A stretch of 64,000 nt of DNA, from the NCBI RefSeq assembly GCF_003570715.1, contig NZ_QXXQ01000003.1, positions 186,001-250,000 of the forward strand. Direction: 5' to 3'. The notes under the pieces were generated by a model that saw nothing but the letters and a program-made list of their open reading frames with translations, had not been told where the DNA came from and did no database searches. This stretch comes from Gemmobacter lutimaris. GTDB lineage: Bacteria > Pseudomonadota > Alphaproteobacteria > Rhodobacterales > Rhodobacteraceae. Below, piece by piece: positions 63,466-64,000 of the stretch (position 1 is its first letter; every line of letters begins with the position of its first letter). The translations under genes and the position numbers were made by a program.

Positions 63466-63975
63466 TCAGAACTGCATCTGATAGCCAAGGGCGACGTGAT
63501 TGCCCGACAGATCGAGGCTCACGCCATTGGCGAGATAGCCCACCAGCGCGCCTGCCAGAACCTGACCCACTGTGTGCTGATCCGCCTTCACGCGCGACAC
63601 GCCGACCAGAGTCGCGGCACCGAAAGCCAGCGCCCCCGCCACTGGCCGGTCGCGCCAGCAGTCGCGCGCAAGGCTGGTGGCGCCGAAAAAGGCCATCGAG
63701 GTATGCCCGGACGGAAAGCCCCGGTCGTGCCCGTTGGGCCTGCGCCCGATACTGCTGCTGCGAGTTGCAGCCTTCAGGCCATGGGTCACGAGTTCGGTCG
63801 TCACCGCGCCTGCGACGAAATCTGCCGTCCGGTGCTGCTGGATCGCACAGACCCCCGCCATGACCGGCAGGATGACCTGAAGCGCATCGCCCGTCCGGGT
63901 CAGGCCGGTCTTGTCCTGCGCCACGGCGGGTGCAGCAAGGGCGAAGCTGGCGGCAAGGCTCGCGGCACGCATCAT
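63466..63975 (-). CDS. PAP2-superfamily phosphatase (exported)
   Basis: This 169-aa protein has a signal peptide (SLAASFALAAPAVAQ) and the three PAP2 motifs: KAATRSSSIGRRPNG, GFPSGHTSMAFFGA and SRVKADQHTVGQVLAG, with the expected Arg, Ser-Gly-His and Arg/His residues. It is likely a periplasmic or membrane lipid phosphatase. ATG codons at 63975 and 63972 compete, and the window ends only 25 bases upstream, so control elements are not visible. Confidence 0.83.
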   Translation of the reverse strand: MMRAASLAASFALAAPAVAQDKTGLTRTGDALQVILPVMAGVCAIQQHRTADFVAGAVTTELVTHGLKAATRSSSIGRRPNGHDRGFPSGHTSMAFFGATSLARDCWRDRPVAGALAFGAATLVGVSRVKADQHTVGQVLAGALVGYLANGVSLDLSGNHVALGYQMQF

Positions 63976-64000
63976 CTGGCGCGGCCGGACCGGGATCGGG

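Overview
The window is about 64 kb of GC-rich, gene-dense chromosomal DNA. It most likely comes from an alphaproteobacterium of the Rhodobacterales (Rhodobacter/Paracoccus relatives). The main evidence is a block holding sdhCDAB, a mesaconyl-CoA hydratase, a malyl-CoA lyase-family protein and malate dehydrogenase. I recall this arrangement, with the ethylmalonyl-CoA pathway genes next to sdh and mdh, from Rhodobacter sphaeroides. NnrU, a TIGR02300 acidic protein, a DUF6455 protein and NosR-type proteins fit the same group. No phage, insertion sequence, integrase or CRISPR array was seen.

Region 1 (1-5.7 kb) holds a partial Ldh-family imino-acid reductase, a four-gene polar amino-acid ABC importer and a divergent semialdehyde dehydrogenase of the 2-ketoglutarate-semialdehyde type. 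Together they look like the edge of an (hydroxy)proline-type catabolic locus.

Region 2 (5.8-22.7 kb) is the most striking part. It is a near-complete locus for alicyclic acid (cyclohexanecarboxylate) degradation. A leftward operon carries badH, badI, a LIV-type ABC transporter, an aliB-like dehydrogenase, an aliA-like CoA ligase, an SDR, a hydratase/dehydrogenase fusion and a thiolase. These would convert the ring acid to pimeloyl-CoA and then carry out beta-oxidation. A MarR regulator (BadR-like) is divergent from it. A second divergent pair holds an acyl-CoA dehydrogenase facing a zinc-type dehydrogenase plus badK. A near-identical AT-rich 14-mer occurs three times, only in the two divergent promoter regions, and is a strong candidate operator. 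The transporter has two lesions: an in-frame TAA in the binding protein and a -1 frameshift in the first permease.

Region 3 (22.7-33.0 kb) is about cofactors and metals. It has an orphan NosR/NirI-like protein with ApbE, a lone TauT-type permease, a cobalamin-riboswitch-controlled metal or corrinoid ABC importer with a DUF1636 protein, and a molybdate locus (short ModE, palindromic operator, modABC).

Region 4 (33.0-39.2 kb) holds a LuxR-type response regulator, a TorS-type hybrid kinase and a small exported pterin-fold protein without cysteine, which together look like a sensing module. A phospholipase-D/cardiolipin-synthase enzyme and a YbhP-like EEP hydrolase follow.

Region 5 (39.3-48.2 kb) has a glycerol-3-phosphate operon (ugpBAEC) ending in an EEP-fold hydrolase where UgpQ would be expected, tRNA-Ala(GGC), and housekeeping or small genes ending in deoD. 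Region 6 (48.2-54.3 kb) has a LysR regulator, an SHMT-like PLP enzyme, an aldo/keto reductase, a DUF1989 protein and a permease. Region 7 (54.3-64 kb) holds sdhCDAB with two lipoprotein genes between sdhA and sdhB, mch, mcl2, mdh and accessory genes. All functions are homology calls read from motifs; no database search was possible.
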